This document shows positions 10,642 to 25,600 of a stretch of 64,000 bases of DNA, piece after piece. Position numbers and translations under genes: made by a program. Position 1 is the stretch's first letter. The number at the start of each line of letters is the position of its first letter. The stretch is from Serripes groenlandicus. Lineage: Eukaryota; Mollusca; Bivalvia; Cardiida; Cardiidae. The notes beneath the pieces are model-generated. The model was given only the letters and a program-made list of their open reading frames with translations. It was not told the DNA's origin and made no database searches. The stretch lies in the NCBI GenBank assembly GCA_031761405.1, contig JASEVX010000013.1, forward strand, positions 33,732,458-33,796,457, in the 5' to 3' direction.

Positions 10642-13600
10642 CTAAATATACAACAGAAGTAACCATAATCAGCTTATATCGCTCATCTGATTATCTTAAC
10701 CCTTTCCCTCATTCAACAAATCTACAGCAGACAACTTTAAAAACATCTAGGCAAAAGCATGGAAAATCCCTATTAATGAAGTTATAATTACTGAGAAAAG
10801 TTAAAAATGATGTGGCAAAAGGAGAAATTGCTCGTATTGAGCAATCTCTACTTTTGTCACAACTTTTTGAAAAGTTGTGTCTTGCAGAAGTATCAGAATG
10901 CGTGGGAATGGGTTTATAGAACTTAAAAAGTTTCCAATGTTCTTTCTCGATAAATACAATGCAAAAGATCTCTGCCCCCTTGTGGCTTTGATTTTAGGGT
11001 CGGAATATGATTTATACATTCTTTGTAGAGGGCCATAAAGGAACATTTTTGCTCAATAATTTTCAAAAAACTGGCCTGTTAAAGTACAAGAAGAATTATA
11101 AAGCTTTTACTATATATACATATGAGGAAAACCGGCAATGCCCATCTGATCAGACGGGGCAAAATTTGTGTACTGGTGTCCGAGGATTCACAAAATAGCT
11201 TCTAGCTAAGCCCACCTGGTCAGACAGTGCAAGATTTGTGTACTGGTGTCCGAGGATTCACAAAATAGCTTCTAGCTATACCCACCTGGTCAGACGGTGC
11301 AAGATTTGTGTACTGGTGTCCGAGGATTCACAAAATAGCTTCTAGCTAAACCCACCTGGTCAGACGGTGCAAGATTCGTGTACTGGTGTCCGAGGATTGA
11401 CAAAATTAGACTAAGCTTCTAGCCATGCTGACCTGGTCAAACGTTGTGAGATTTATCTACTGCTGGCTGAGAATTCACAAAATAGCTTCTAGCCATGCCA
11501 ACCTAGTCAAACATTGTGAGATTTATCTACTGCTGGCTGAGAATTCACAAAATAGCTTCTAGCCATGCCGACCTGGTCAATTGTTGTGAGATTTCTCTAC
11601 TGGTGGGTGAGGATTGACAAAATAGCTACTAGCCATGCCGACCTGGTCAATTGTTGTGAGATTTCTCTACTGGTGGGTGAGGATTGACAAAATAGCTTGA
11701 AGCCATGCCCACCTGGTCAAACGTTAACAGATTTCTCTACTAGTGGCCGAGGATTGACAAAATAGCTTTTAGCCATATCCACATGGTCAAACATTGACAG
11801 ATTTCTCTACTGCTGGCCGAGGATTGACAAAATAGCTTCTAGCCATTTCCACCTGGTTGGACAGCGCAATATTTTTTTGTACTGCTGGCCGAGGATTGAC
11901 AAAATAGCTTCAAGCAGTGAAAAGGTTAAGGCCAAACTTAATATATAGAGCAGAACAATTGTGGTAAAAGTTGCTTATTATTTTCAAAAGTTACCTGCTA
12001 AAGGGTAAACGTTAAACTAACCTGGAACAGATTTTTCTCCCACTTTTTCCACAATGGCTGCAACAGATTTGTTAACAATGCCTTTATGAGTGTCTGTCTT
12101 GTGCTGCTTATTAAATATCTCCGACAACTTGATATATCCATCAGTCGCATTGTCGTTGTCAAAAAAATTACGCGCATCTCTCAGAAGATCCCTGCATTCC
12201 TCACAATTCTGTTTCAGACTTTGCGTGGGTTTTTTAGGCAGGATAGTTTTTTCTTGAACTTGTGTTCTCTGTCCTTGTTGACTTTCAAAGCTAGGATCCT
12301 GCTTCATGGTTTTTCCTGGAAAAGGGAATAAGATTTATTTATCTATTGAGTTATTTTCATGATTTATTATAGTTTTGTATTTTTTCAACAAAATTTCGGT
12401 TTTATTCATCCTGACGACAATGCATCTGTTGCAAAGGTCCAGTTAACCCTTTCCCTCATATAGACGCTTTCTGACGCCTCTGCAGCAGACGGGTTTTTGA
12501 AAACATAGTGACAAAAGAAGAAATTGCACAAAACGTGCAATTTCTCCTTTTGTCACAATGTTTTCCACTTTTTGTCATAGGTTATCCATTCAATTATGGA
12601 GATTTTCTATGTTTTGACAAAATACGTTCAAAGTCGTCTGCTGCAGAATTGTCGTATGAGGGAAAGGGTTAAGGAAGGGCATTCAGCTGTTTTCCCCACA
12701 ATTTCTCTCTTATTATTATAGCAAACCCTATGTTGTGGGGTACTCAAAAGAATCGTCTCACTAAGACAATTCTTTTGAGTACCAAAAACATAGGGTTAGA
12801 AACTCAAATAAGGATTTTAAAACATGCAAAATGACCCTTATCTAGAGCTCTGATCTGTCGTTATTCATTCCCCTTCAACCCAAATGGCCTAGGAGGGAAG
12901 CCATAACTACTATTTTTAACCTTTCACAACATACACCATAGTAGCTCTTTTCTACATACAACTTCGAAAACATATTGGCAAAAATGTGAAATACTTCCAA
13001 AATATGTTTAATCTGACATTTAAAAGAGTTGAAAACATTGTGACAGAGAGGGAAATTGCTCATCATGAGGAATTTTTCTTTTTGCCACAATGTTTTCAAT
13101 AGTCATCTGCTTCAAATAAGTCAAAATATGTCTATAAATGGGAAAAGGTTCAAGTCTGACAGGGGATGGCTCTCTAGCTTCCCTCTCCAAAGGGGGGGGG
13201 GGGGGGGGGGGGGGGGAGGGGGGACGCTCTAGCCATTACTACACAGAGACAGCTGCATAATTCAAGACAACTCAAAATACCACATTAAGTAAACTGCAAA
13301 CAGGATCTGACCTTGATAACTTTTCACATGCAGTTGAATTTTGCCGAAATCTGCAGCAATTTTTCTTTTTGCCACAATGTTTCAAATTCTACAAGATTTT
13401 CCATATTTTTGCACAGATATTTTCAAACTGGTCACATGCAGATTCTTTGTTTGTAGGAAAGGTTAAAGTGTGATGCCTGGGAAACAATTGAACGAATTAT
13501 ATTGCATTTTTAGAGAAATCTGTTTTGTATAAAAAAGAGCGCTGCAAGTGAATGCAAACGCTTGTCTGCTTTTTTCTAAGTGGAAAAAGGGGCATTACTG

Positions 13601-16600
13601 AATAATTATTAAAGCCAGAGTTATGTGACTTAGTATAGACATGTGTATTGATCCTAGGGACATGTGTACCAAGTTTCATTTGAAAATGTTGGAAGGTTTT
13701 TGAGTTATGATGTAAGGTTAAAGTTTTGTGACAACGCAGATGACGACGCCAAGGGTATCACAATAAATGAACTTCTTTTCTTCGGAAAACAGACAAACTA
13801 AAAATGAAAACCTTTGGAAATTTGAAAGACCAGCTTCAATACAGAGATAAAAACATTGTCACAACTCAGCATAGCTCACCAGAAGGGGGCTTGGTAGTTT
13901 ATGCCATTGCTGTTGATATGCCAATGTTGTATTTGCATGTGTCATGGGTCATATTTAACCCTTTTTCACATACAGCAAATATGTAGAAGACGATATTGAA
14001 AAATTCCAGGTAAAAATATGGAAAATCTCTATAAAGTACAAATTTAACTATTGAAGAGTTTTAAAATATTGTTGAAAAAGGAGAAATTTATTAATTTAAG
14101 CAATTTCTTCAGTTCCGTCAATGTTTTCAAAAGTCGTCTGCAGGCGGGAAAGCGGGGTTCAACATAAAGTACCTTTGAACATAGCCATCCTTAGTTTCTC
14201 CATTAAATCTGTTTCCTGGCCCGGAATCAAATCAATGGCAAGTTCACCCCGACCATTTTTAACATTGGCATCCACATTGGCCTTCAGTAATACTATGATA
14301 ATGTTGTACCTTCAATAATAAGAAATACGTCCCCCGCTTTGAGTATCAATACAAGTGTAAAATACAAAGACAAAATGTGTGGGCAAAATTTGAAGTCGCT
14401 CTAACAAGTGAAATTTTTATTTGTTTATTATATTATTATTCCTATTATATTTATTTGTGCAAAATTTAAAATCTTTCTAACAAAAAATGAAGAAGATATG
14501 TCCAATTCTCAAAATCCACTAAAAACCATCAAAACTAGAACTATCACTGAAGATGATAAATACCCCCAAAACAGCACCTTGACCTACACCATAACTAAAT
14601 AAGTAAAAGGGCCATAACTCTGAAAAATAACATGCAATTGTAACCCCTTTAGGATATGCACATCTCCTCTTGGTATAGAAGCTTCATGTAAAATAGGCCG
14701 GACAAAATATGGCTTACTTAATAAGTAAAAGGGCCATAACTCTGTAAAATAACATGCAATTGTAACCCCTATAGGATATGCACATCTCCTCTTGGTATAG
14801 AAGCTTCATGTAAAATTTTATTGAATTCCATCCAGTGGTTTATAAGAAATAGGCCGGACAAAATATGGCTTACTTAATAAGTAAAAGGGCCATAACTCTG
14901 TAAAATAACATGCAATTGTAACCCCTTTAGGATATGCACATCTCCTCTTGGTATAGAAGCTTCATGTATAATTTTATTGAATTCCACCCAGTGGTAGTTT
15001 GTAAGAAATAGGCCGGACAAAATATGGCTTACTTAATAAGTAAAAGGGCCATAACTCTGTAAAATAACATGCAATTGTAACCCCTTTAGGATATGCACAT
15101 CTCCTCTTGGTATAGAAGCTTCATGTAGCATTTTATTGAATTCCACCCAGTGGTTTGTATGAAATTGGCCGGACAAAATCTGGCTTCCGACCGACCGACA
15201 GATAGACAGACATACAGCCCGACACAGTGACTCCTATATACCCCCCCCCCCAAAAAAAAATCTACTGTTGCAGATTCAAAATGTGTCTGCATGTGTAACA
15301 AGAGTGCCGAACTGTCACAAAATAAATGACATAATTCTGGACGGACTAAAGGGATCTGGCCAGTCTTTTATTGCAACGGAGTTGTTATGCCCATAAACAA
15401 TCACAGCAAGTTTGATGAAGATTGGATTAGAACTGTTGAAGTTAAAGAACAGACAAGGTCTATTTGGCCAAACTTAGATAATTCAAGGACCATAATTCAA
15501 AACTGCCTTGGACAAATTGGCTGGCTATCATTATGCCAAGAACCAATTTTACTGAGTTTGGTGAAAATTGACATAAGACTATTCCACTTAGAGAGCGGAC
15601 AAGGCTAATTCGGCCATTTTTTATTAATTCAAGGGCCATATTCCAAAAGTACCACAAACATTTTCAACAAATTGGGTGAAGATCAGATGAAAATGTTCGA
15701 CTTAGAGAGCAGAAAACATGTGTACGCCACCTGTTGCGTGATCCCATCATACGGCCGTATTAGGGTTTAGGATTCCTGAATGATTAACCATAATACACAA
15801 GAGTGTCTGAAAGGAACAAGTGACTGTGTGGCCTGCTTTGTTCGTTTGCATGGTGTTTGATGCTAATTTCAACAATTCTTCAATTATATCAAAGCATCTC
15901 CTGGGTAAGTTACCAGTACTTCTGGTCCAGTTAACCTGACACCAGTTAGACAGTGGTAATGCTAATTCCAAAATCCTGAGCGCCAAGGAGGAAAATACTA
16001 CTATTTTAAAAGACTTTGGTATGACCTGGCCAGGGATCGAAACCGCTACCTCCCGCACAAAAGCTGTGTGGCCTGCCATTATGTCACAGTATGACAGATA
16101 GACAAACAGGTGACTGAGAAAAGAATTGAAATCCTTTTGTTATTTAAACCTTTCCCGCATACAACAAATTTTTCACTGAATGGAAGTGTAATTTGTATTA
16201 GACTTGAAAACATTGTAGCAAAGGAGAAATTACTCCTCATGAGCAATTTGTCCTCTTGCCACAATGTTTTATTCAACAGTCGCCTGCTGCATATGCGTTG
16301 AAAAGCATCTATATGTGGGAAATTAATTGACTGATTGATTTTGGTTTAAAGCCGTTTTTCAACAATTTTTCAGTCATATCATGACGGCCAGTTCTAAACA
16401 ATCAAATTTACAATTTGAACAGCTCTAATATAGAACAGGAGGTTATGTATTCTATGATTCTCTACATCTTACCTTGTTTCTGTGGTAATGCCTCTTTCTT
16501 TAGCAGCAGTGTGTAGGGGACTATTCCCATCTTTGTCAAACAAATTTACCTCTTTGTATCTCTTCAATAGCCATTTCAAAAGAAGTCCATTCTTGGCTGT

Positions 16601-19600
16601 GATTGAAACAAAAGAACAAATGATTGATTGTTTGGTGTTAAACATCGCTTTCAACAATTGCTCAGTTATATAATGGCACTTCCTGGGTAAAATACCAGTA
16701 CTGCTGGCTTATTTATCCTGAAACCAGCCAGTCAGTGCTAACCCTGAAACCCTATGCGCCAAGGAGGGCAGCCATTACTACCATTTTCAAGGTTTGTTTT
16801 ATTGGGGTTTTGCTTTCAACATAATTTCAGTTATATCATGGTGACAGTTCACTTGATTGATTGGTTGATTGATTGATAAGTTTGGATTAAACTGATTTAT
16901 TTCACATTGATTACAACACAAGATATTAGCTTAATTTTAATCAGGCTTGATGCCTGCTTCATGGAGACTTCAAAAGTAGTTGCACCCTTTGTGAAGAAAA
17001 ATCTCAAAGGTAGAAACCGCTCATCACAGGATTTGAACCTCGGACCTTTGGTGCCAGAGGCCCACAATCTACCACTGCACCACTTCTTTGATTGATCCAC
17101 CACCTTGGTGGTGTCATGGTAGAGCATACACCTAGGTTGTTGGAGGTCGTGGGTTTGATCCCCAATAGGGTCATACCAAAGAAATACCTTAAAAATGGGA
17201 AATCCGCCGTGGTCGAGTGGTTAGCGTCGAGGATTTCGAAACTGGGTGTCCCGGGTTCGATCCCCAGTCGCGGACCCTCGGTGGAGTGCCCTTGGGCAAG
17301 GCATATTTTCTAGCCTAGTACTAGTTTGTTTACCCAGGGATCATGAATAAATTAAACAATTAATCAATTAATCGATCAAGCAACTCACCAACAAGTAAGC
17401 AGATTCTAACTGCTGCATGTAGGTAGGTGTCACCTTTATTCAAGGTCAAGGTCCTTTTGTCTGCACCACAGTCCAGTAGATGTTGAATGAGATCAGCTGA
17501 CCATGGGTGAGCCTATAGATATATATATATGTATATATGAAATTTACTGGCAATTTGGGTCCTTTTGTGTATGTAACTATGTTACTGATACATCCCATTG
17601 GTTGAGTGCCCTTTCTTAGCCTAGTACTAGTTTGTTTACCCAGGGATCATGAATAAGTTAACTGTTGCCGTGATATAACTGAATTTAAATTGCAAATGGC
17701 ATAAAATCCTTGTTGACAACCTATCACAGCTATAGATAAGGAGTGTATTTTCATCTCTTAAAATCCTGATATTTAATTCAAACTCTATTTTGTTTGTATT
17801 CAAAAGAATCATCTCACTTACCTTATGTTGTTGGTAATCCAAAGAACCGTCTCACTAACTGTATGTTGTTGGTACACAAAAGAACCGTCTAACTAACCTT
17901 ATGTTGTTGGTATTCCAATGAACCGTCTCACTAACCTTATGTTGTTGGTACACCAAAGAACCGTCTCACTAACCTTATGTTGCTGGTACACCAAAGAACC
18001 GTCTCACTAACTGTATGTTGTTGGTATTCCAAAGAACCGTCTCACTAACCTTACATTGTTGGTACACCAAAGAACCGTCTCACTAACCTTATGTTGTCGG
18101 TACACCAAAGAACCGTCTCACTAACCTTATGTTGTCGGTACACCAAAGAACTGTCTAACTAACCTTATGTTGTTAGTACACCAAAGAACCGTCTCACTAA
18201 CCTTACGTTATTGATACACCAAAGAGTCAATTAACCTTATGTTGCTGGTCCACCAAAGAACCGTCTAACTAACCTTATGTTGTTGGTACACCAAAGAACC
18301 ATCTCACTAACCTTATGTTGTTGGTATTCCAACGAACCGTCTCACTAACGTTATGTTGTTGGTATTCCAAAGAACCGTCTCACTAACCTTATGTTGTTGG
18401 TACTCTAAAGAACCGTTTCACTAACCTTATGTTGATGGTATTCCAAAGAACCGTCTAACCTTATGTTGTCAGTACACCAATGAACCGTCTCAATAACTGT
18501 ATGTTGTTGGTACAGCAAAGAACCATCTCACTAACCTTATGTTGTTGGTATTCCAAAGAACCATCTCACTAACCTTATGTTGTTGGTACACCAAGGAACC
18601 ATCTAACTAACCTTATGTTGTTGGTATTCTAAAGAACCATCTCACTAACCTTATGTTGTCGGTACACCAAAGAACCGTATAACTAACCTTATGTTGTTGG
18701 TACACCATAGAATCATCTAACCTTATGTTGTCAGTACACCAAAAAAATGTCTAACCAACCTCATGTTGGTGGTACACCAAAGAACCGTCTAACTTACCTT
18801 ATGTTGTTGGTACACCAAAGAACCGTCTAACTAACCATATGTTGTCAGTACACCAAAGAACCATCTAACTAACCTGATGTTGTCGGTACACCAAAGAACC
18901 GTCTAACTAACCTGATGTTGTCGGTACACCATAGAACTGTCAAACTAACGTTATGTTGTTGGTACACCAAAGAACAGTCTAACTAACCTTATGTTTTCGG
19001 TATGCCATAGAACCATCTTACTAACCTTATGTTGTCGGTCCGACAAAGAACCGTCTAACTAACCATATGGTGTCAGTACACCAAAGAACCGTCTAACTAA
19101 CCTTATGTTGTTGGTACACCAAAGAACCATCTAACTAACCATATGTTGTCAGTACACCAAAGAACCGTCTAACTAACCTTATGTTGTCGGTACACCATAG
19201 AACCATCTAACTAACCTTATGTTGGTTGTACACCAAAGAATCATCTTACCTTATTTTGATGGAACTCAAAAGAATCATCTCAGTGAGACGATTCTTTGAG
19301 TACCAACAACATAGGGTTTAATTGAGTAATAAGAGAGATAATGAGAGACCCGTTACACTATTTTTCTAGGCATCTGAGCCAATCTATGCACAGTCTATGC
19401 ACAGCCTCACCAAAGCCTTCACTGTTAGTCTGACTTTGTAAAAGAGTTAGATGTACCTTTTAAACAAGATGAGGTCTTGGAGTTTAATGTTGTTTTCAAC
19501 TGGATTTGAGTTATATCAAGATGAATATAAAAAACATCTAAGCAAAAATACGGAATCTCTCTAAATGAAAGAATATTTATTGAATTAAGTTGAAAATATT

Positions 19601-22600
19601 GTGGAAAAAGGCAAAATTACTCATTACAAGCATTTTCTTCATTTGCCACAATGATTTCAAAGTCATCTGCTACAGAGGCATCAGAAAGTGTCTGTATGTG
19701 GGAGAGGGTTAATAAAAATTCCATACTCGCATCTTCTCCAGTTTGCATATTGGTGCTAGTGTGTAGGTAATATGCGGCATCTTTTTCCTTTCAGACATAA
19801 TGTGAACATAGGCAATATACGCTCTGTCCCAATCGTCTTTTCGTATCAACTCATATGAAGTTTTCAGCCAGACATGTCCTTGACCTTTAGCAAAATTGTT
19901 GTGGATTTTCGCATCAACTAAAATATGTAAGAATCATTAAATCAACTGAGACTGAACCCAATTAAACATTCAATAAATCTGCAGCAGACAATTCTGAAAA
20001 CCTCCATGCAAAATAAGTTACCGACAGTAACTGATCTCACAGTTGGTTCCCAAAGAGGCTTCAAGAATGCTTGTCCCGTAAGATTGCCAACACAGATAAA
20101 CCTGAACAAAATGCACAATGTTTAAGGCTGATCTGGATATATTTTCACAGAGCTTTAGATAACGAGAGTTTTTCATGTTCTAAAATCCTTATTTGATATT
20201 CAAACCCTATGTTGTGGGTACTGAAAATAATCATCTCAGTGAGACAATTCTTTTGAGTACCCACAACAAAGGATTTTGTTGAGTAATAAGAGAAATATTG
20301 TGGGTAAAGACCAGTCAAATCCCTCTAATCTAGTCCTCTGGTTTCATTTGACGTGACTCATTTCATAGAAAGATATTTGTCAGAGCAATGTCTCCTTTAC
20401 CACAATGTTTTCACTATTTGAAAACATTATCATAAAAGGATGAACTGCAATTTTCCTTTTTCCAACATGCGCCAAAATAAAATATTTTAAACACATTTGA
20501 ACGTCATGCCAATGGAAGGAATGGCGTTCCTTCCTTAGCGCTCAGGATTCTGAGGTTAGCATTACAACTGTCTCAGTGGAGTCAGGATAAATGGACCAGT
20601 AGTACTGGTAACTTTCCCATGAAATGCTGCGATATAACTGAAATACTGTTGAAAACTGCATAAAACACCATACACACATAATTTGGTATATCAGCAGCAG
20701 ACAAAATTTGAAACAAGAGGCCCAAGAGGGCCAGTATCGCTCCACTGCCATTAGGCAAAAATTAAATCTCCAAACAACCCAGCTCCCTGGTGGCCATGTT
20801 TTTTGACCAATCACCATGGCTTGCAGGAATCTCGTAGAGTGTCACCCAATGAACATTTCTGCAAAGTATTTTGAAAATAGGCAAAATAGTTTCGGAGGAG
20901 AAGACTTTTTTAAGTTTTCACTTAAGCCATAGTTTTCGACCAATCAACATGGCTTGAAGGAATCTGATAGAGGGTCAGCCTAGGAACATTTCTAAAAATT
21001 ATTTGAAAATCGGCCAGACACTTTCGGAGCAGAATTTTTCAAGGTTTTCACTATAGCCATTTAAATAAAAATAGCCCTGCCCCCTGCCGGCCATATTTAT
21101 CGACCAATCAACATGGCTTGAAGGAATCTGAAAGAGGGTCAGCAAAGGAACATTTCTACAAAATTATTTGAAAATCGACGAGACACTTTCGTCGGAGAAG
21201 ATTTTTTAAGTTTTCACTATAGTCATATAAGGCAAAATAGCCCCAACCCCTGGTGGTCATGTTTTTAGGCAAATCAACATGGCTTGAAGGAATCTGATAG
21301 AGGGTCACCCAAGGAACATTTCTATAAAATTATTTGAAAATTGGCCTGATTCTTTCGGAGGAGAAGATTTTTAAAGTTTTCACTATAGCCATATAAGGCA
21401 AAATAGCCACGCCCCCTGGCGGCCATGTCTTTGGAACAATCAACATTGCTGAGGGTCAGAGGGTCATCCAAGGAACATTTCTACAAAATGATATGAAAAT
21501 TGGCCAAACAGTTTTCGAAGAGAAGTATTTTAGACTTTTTTCTTTTGGTTGCCATGGAAACCAGAATCTTGCATGGTAATGTAATGGATAAATTACCCTT
21601 GGCATGCGAAGATGACATGACATAAGCTCGAATGTCTTTCAGTCAGTGGAGCTAAAAATTTAAAAATTAAGGTAAAAGGAGAAATTGATTGTAATGTTTT
21701 CATCTCTATTCAGTGATTATACTTTTGTTCATCAAGACTTTCCATGTCTTTGCCTAGGTGTTTTTACATGCAGATTTGTCGTAAGAAGGGATTAACACTT
21801 ACCCACATAGAACAAATCTGCATCAGACAACTTTGAAAATAGCTAAACAAATCTATAGGAAAACTCTATAAATGAAATTATTATCATTGGATAGAGTTGA
21901 ACACATAGCGAGCAATTTCTCCTTTTACCATAATGTTTTCAAGTCGTCTGCTGCAAAGGCGCCAGAAAAAGTCTGTATGTGAGAAGGATTAAATGTTTAC
22001 TTACATGTCTTAGGAGCCATCTGTAGATAGATAAGGGTCATCTCAGAGAGGATCTCAATCCGCACTTTGTCGTCCATTGAAGCCTCAACATCTTTATAGG
22101 CAGTTATGTATGCGTTTAGGGAACTATCCATTTTCTTCAGTCCTTTCAGTGCCTGGGCAACCCGGAGATGAGCCTAAAATAATAACCAATAACATTCTAC
22201 ATAATTGTTGATTGATTGTTTTGCGTTTTACCCCGCTTTCAACAAATATTCAATTATATCACAGCGTCACATTCTACATAAAGAGAACTTGGGACCAGGG
22301 TTCAATTCCTGGTAAAAGGTCACCCTAGGAAAATTTCTATGAAACAATTAAAAATGTGTCCATTATTTTCTGAGAAGAAGATTGGGGCCCTGTTCTGAGA
22401 ATAAGATCTTTTAAAGTTTTCATAATAGACAAATAAAACAAAACAGTACGCCACATGGTGGCCATGTTTATAATGAATAACCATGGTTTAAAGGTATCTT
22501 GTAGAGGGTTACCCAAAGGACATGTATACCAAATTATCTAAAAATTGGTCACACAATTTTGGGGGATAATTTTTGTTCTTGTTTGAAATATCTGTTATAC

Positions 22601-25600
22601 AAAATTGGACGTTTATGCATTTCCCATGTTGCAAAAAGATGGTCCTAATGAAAATATTCCCTCATTATATTCCCGAACGATGAATTGGTGATTTTCCTTG
22701 GTAAGCAATTTATCATCAATCTTACCTTGTGCCAATGCCTGTTGTAAGAAACGCACATTTTCGCATCATCAAGGGCACAGTCATATTGTCCGAGTTTTAA
22801 ATATCCCTCAGCTCTGTTCCCATACAGAAAAGAAACATCTTTACTTGCAGACCCTTTAAGCTGATTCATCGACTGAGACTGGAGCATATCTATGGCCTTT
22901 GTGTAGAGCTCGACGGCCTCTTGTATGTCCCCTGACTTGTACTTCAGATTGCCCTGATCTTTTACCAGGTTCACTTCACCCCAAGAAAAGGCTGCAAATA
23001 ATGGAAAATTATTAATTATTATGGTTTAATGCAGGTTTTGATTGATTGTTTGGTGTTTTATGCCTTTTGCAACAATTTCTCAGTTATATCATGGCTTTTC
23101 CTGGGTAGGTCACCAGTGCTACTTATCCATTTATTCTGACACCAGCCAGTCAGTTGTAATGCTAACCCCGAAACCCTGAGCGCTGCCATTACTACCATTT
23201 AAAAAGTCTTTGGTATGACTCAAGCGATATCGAACCAACGACCACCAGCAACAGAGGCAGACACTCTACCACTACACCACCGAGGCGGTCTTAGTACAGT
23301 TGTCAACCTTATCTTAGTCATATCACAACTGTAAAGGTACTTCTTCTTCCCCTGCTCTTAAATAGATTTACCGTAAAAGGTTGCAATAATAGAACTGAGC
23401 TGCGTCTTGGGGTTTTCAATTTTTTTTTTAACAGAAGATATATTTAGGTATATAAGACATATATACTGACAGTAAAGACTGGTGAGACAGTATGCATTAA
23501 CCCATCCCAACATATAAGAAATATGCAGCGGATGACTTTGAAAATATCTGGGCAAAATAATGAACAAGAGGGCCATGATGGCCCTGGATCGCTCACCTGA
23601 TTTTATTTTTGTTCACTTATAAGCCTCGCCCCCTGGAGGCCATAAATACGTTCAATCAACATGGGTTAGAGGAATCTGATAGTGGGTCACCCTAGGAACA
23701 TTTCTACAAAATTATTTGAAAATCGGCCTGACACTTTCGGAGTGAAAGATTTATTAAGTTTTCACTATAGCCATATATGGCAATATAGCCATGTTTTTAA
23801 AAAAAAAAAAATTGTTTTCGTTTCGTTGCCATGGAAACCAGAATTCTGCATGGATCCCAAAAATTTGAAGGAAGTCTGGTGAGGTTACTGAGAGGATGCT
23901 TTCTGTGAAGTTTCATCCCAATTGACCCACTGGTTACTGAGGAGAAGATGTTGACGGATGCACGACACACGACACACGACAGACAACTGGCGATCACAAT
24001 AACTAACCTTGAGCACTTTGTGCTCAGGTGAGCTAAAGATATATGTGAATTAAAGTATTATTATTGAAAAGAGTTAAAGACATTGTTGCAAAAGGAAAAT
24101 GTATGTAATCTGGTGAAGATAAAGTGAAAACTGTTCAACTTAGAGCAATGTATGTTGGAAAGGATCAATGTTATTACAGCTGAATTTAAAGAGCAATTTC
24201 ATTTAAGAAGGAAATTATTGGATATTTTGGGACATCAATTCAAGCTATGACAGTAATATGTAGTCGGCGCAGGAACATGCAGGAGTCGCAGAAGTTGAAA
24301 CGTCAGCATTAAGATATAGACGAATTATCCTAACACTTTTCAGTTTGGAATACCTGCGTCGTCAATGGCGAAAACTTCTTGGAAGATGGTCAATCAGCTC
24401 ATTATTCATTATTTGCTTACATTAACTTTTAATTTGATTGGATTATGCAATTGTATTTCTAAGGGGAATTAAAGTCTTTGAATAACTTTGAAAGGGGACC
24501 ACCTAAGGAACTTTCCTGGGAAATTATTTTGAAATCAGACCTGTAGTTTCAGAGAAGAAGATTTGAAATGGCAAAAATTTTGCTTACATTAACTTTTAAC
24601 TTGATTGGATTATGCAATTGTATTTCTAAGGAGAATTAAAGTCTTAGAATAACTTTGAAAGGGGGACCACCTAAGGAACATTCCTGGGAAATTATTTTGA
24701 AATCAGACCTGTAGTTTCAGAGAAGAAGATTTAAAAAATACAATGGACAGTGAGAGATCACAATAGCTTAACTTGAACACTATGTGCTTGGAAGCCAATG
24801 ATTTCATAACCTAGTTATCTTGTAACCTCTATATCTTCCTGTTATTTCGTAACCTTATGTAAGATGGGTTACAAAATCATTGTAATACTTTGTGCTCAGT
24901 TGAGCTCAAAATATTAGATAAATACTTACAGACAACTTTCTTGAAGAAAAGGTCGAAAACCTTTCCACTGTAACTCTTGTCTAGATAGTCAACCGCCAAT
25001 TTACCATTACCGTTCTTCACCATATTACTGTGGAATATAACCCCAGACTTAACTTCCACATACAACAAATCTGCAGCAGACGACTTTGAAAACATTAAGT
25101 CAAAAATATGGAAACTCTCTATAAATAAAAGAATTTCCGAATAAAGTTGAAAACATTGTGGCAAAAGGAGAAATTGCTCAGTTCTCCTTTTGCCACAATG
25201 TTTTCAAAAGTCGACAGCTACAGAGGCGTCAGAAAGTGTCTCTATATATATATGTGTGGAAAGTTGGGAACATATAACACAGATAGAACAAGACGAATGT
25301 TTGACGCAAAGCGTCAAAGAGAAGCCGCAATATTTCGTTGTACATGTAGAAATAAGAAAAAAAAACATTTAAATCCACAAACATTAGAACAATTTAAACT
25401 GTAGACGGTAATGCTGATATATTTATCCTTTTAAAGACTGTTGTATACTTCAAATTACCTCCGTTTAAGCAATACCAGGATTTTTAACTTGCGATTCGTA
25501 TGAATAAGATTGACAAACATTGAAATTATATGAATGAAAACCAAGATAAATGTGTACACATTTCGTTAATTGTTTATAGATTTATAAACAAATGTTTTCA

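Noticed and set aside
17203..17285. A functional tRNA gene (strong A and B boxes)
   Set aside because: Only part of the acceptor stem pairs and no proper anticodon stem can be drawn; the downstream SINE tail recurs nearby, so it is a SINE head.
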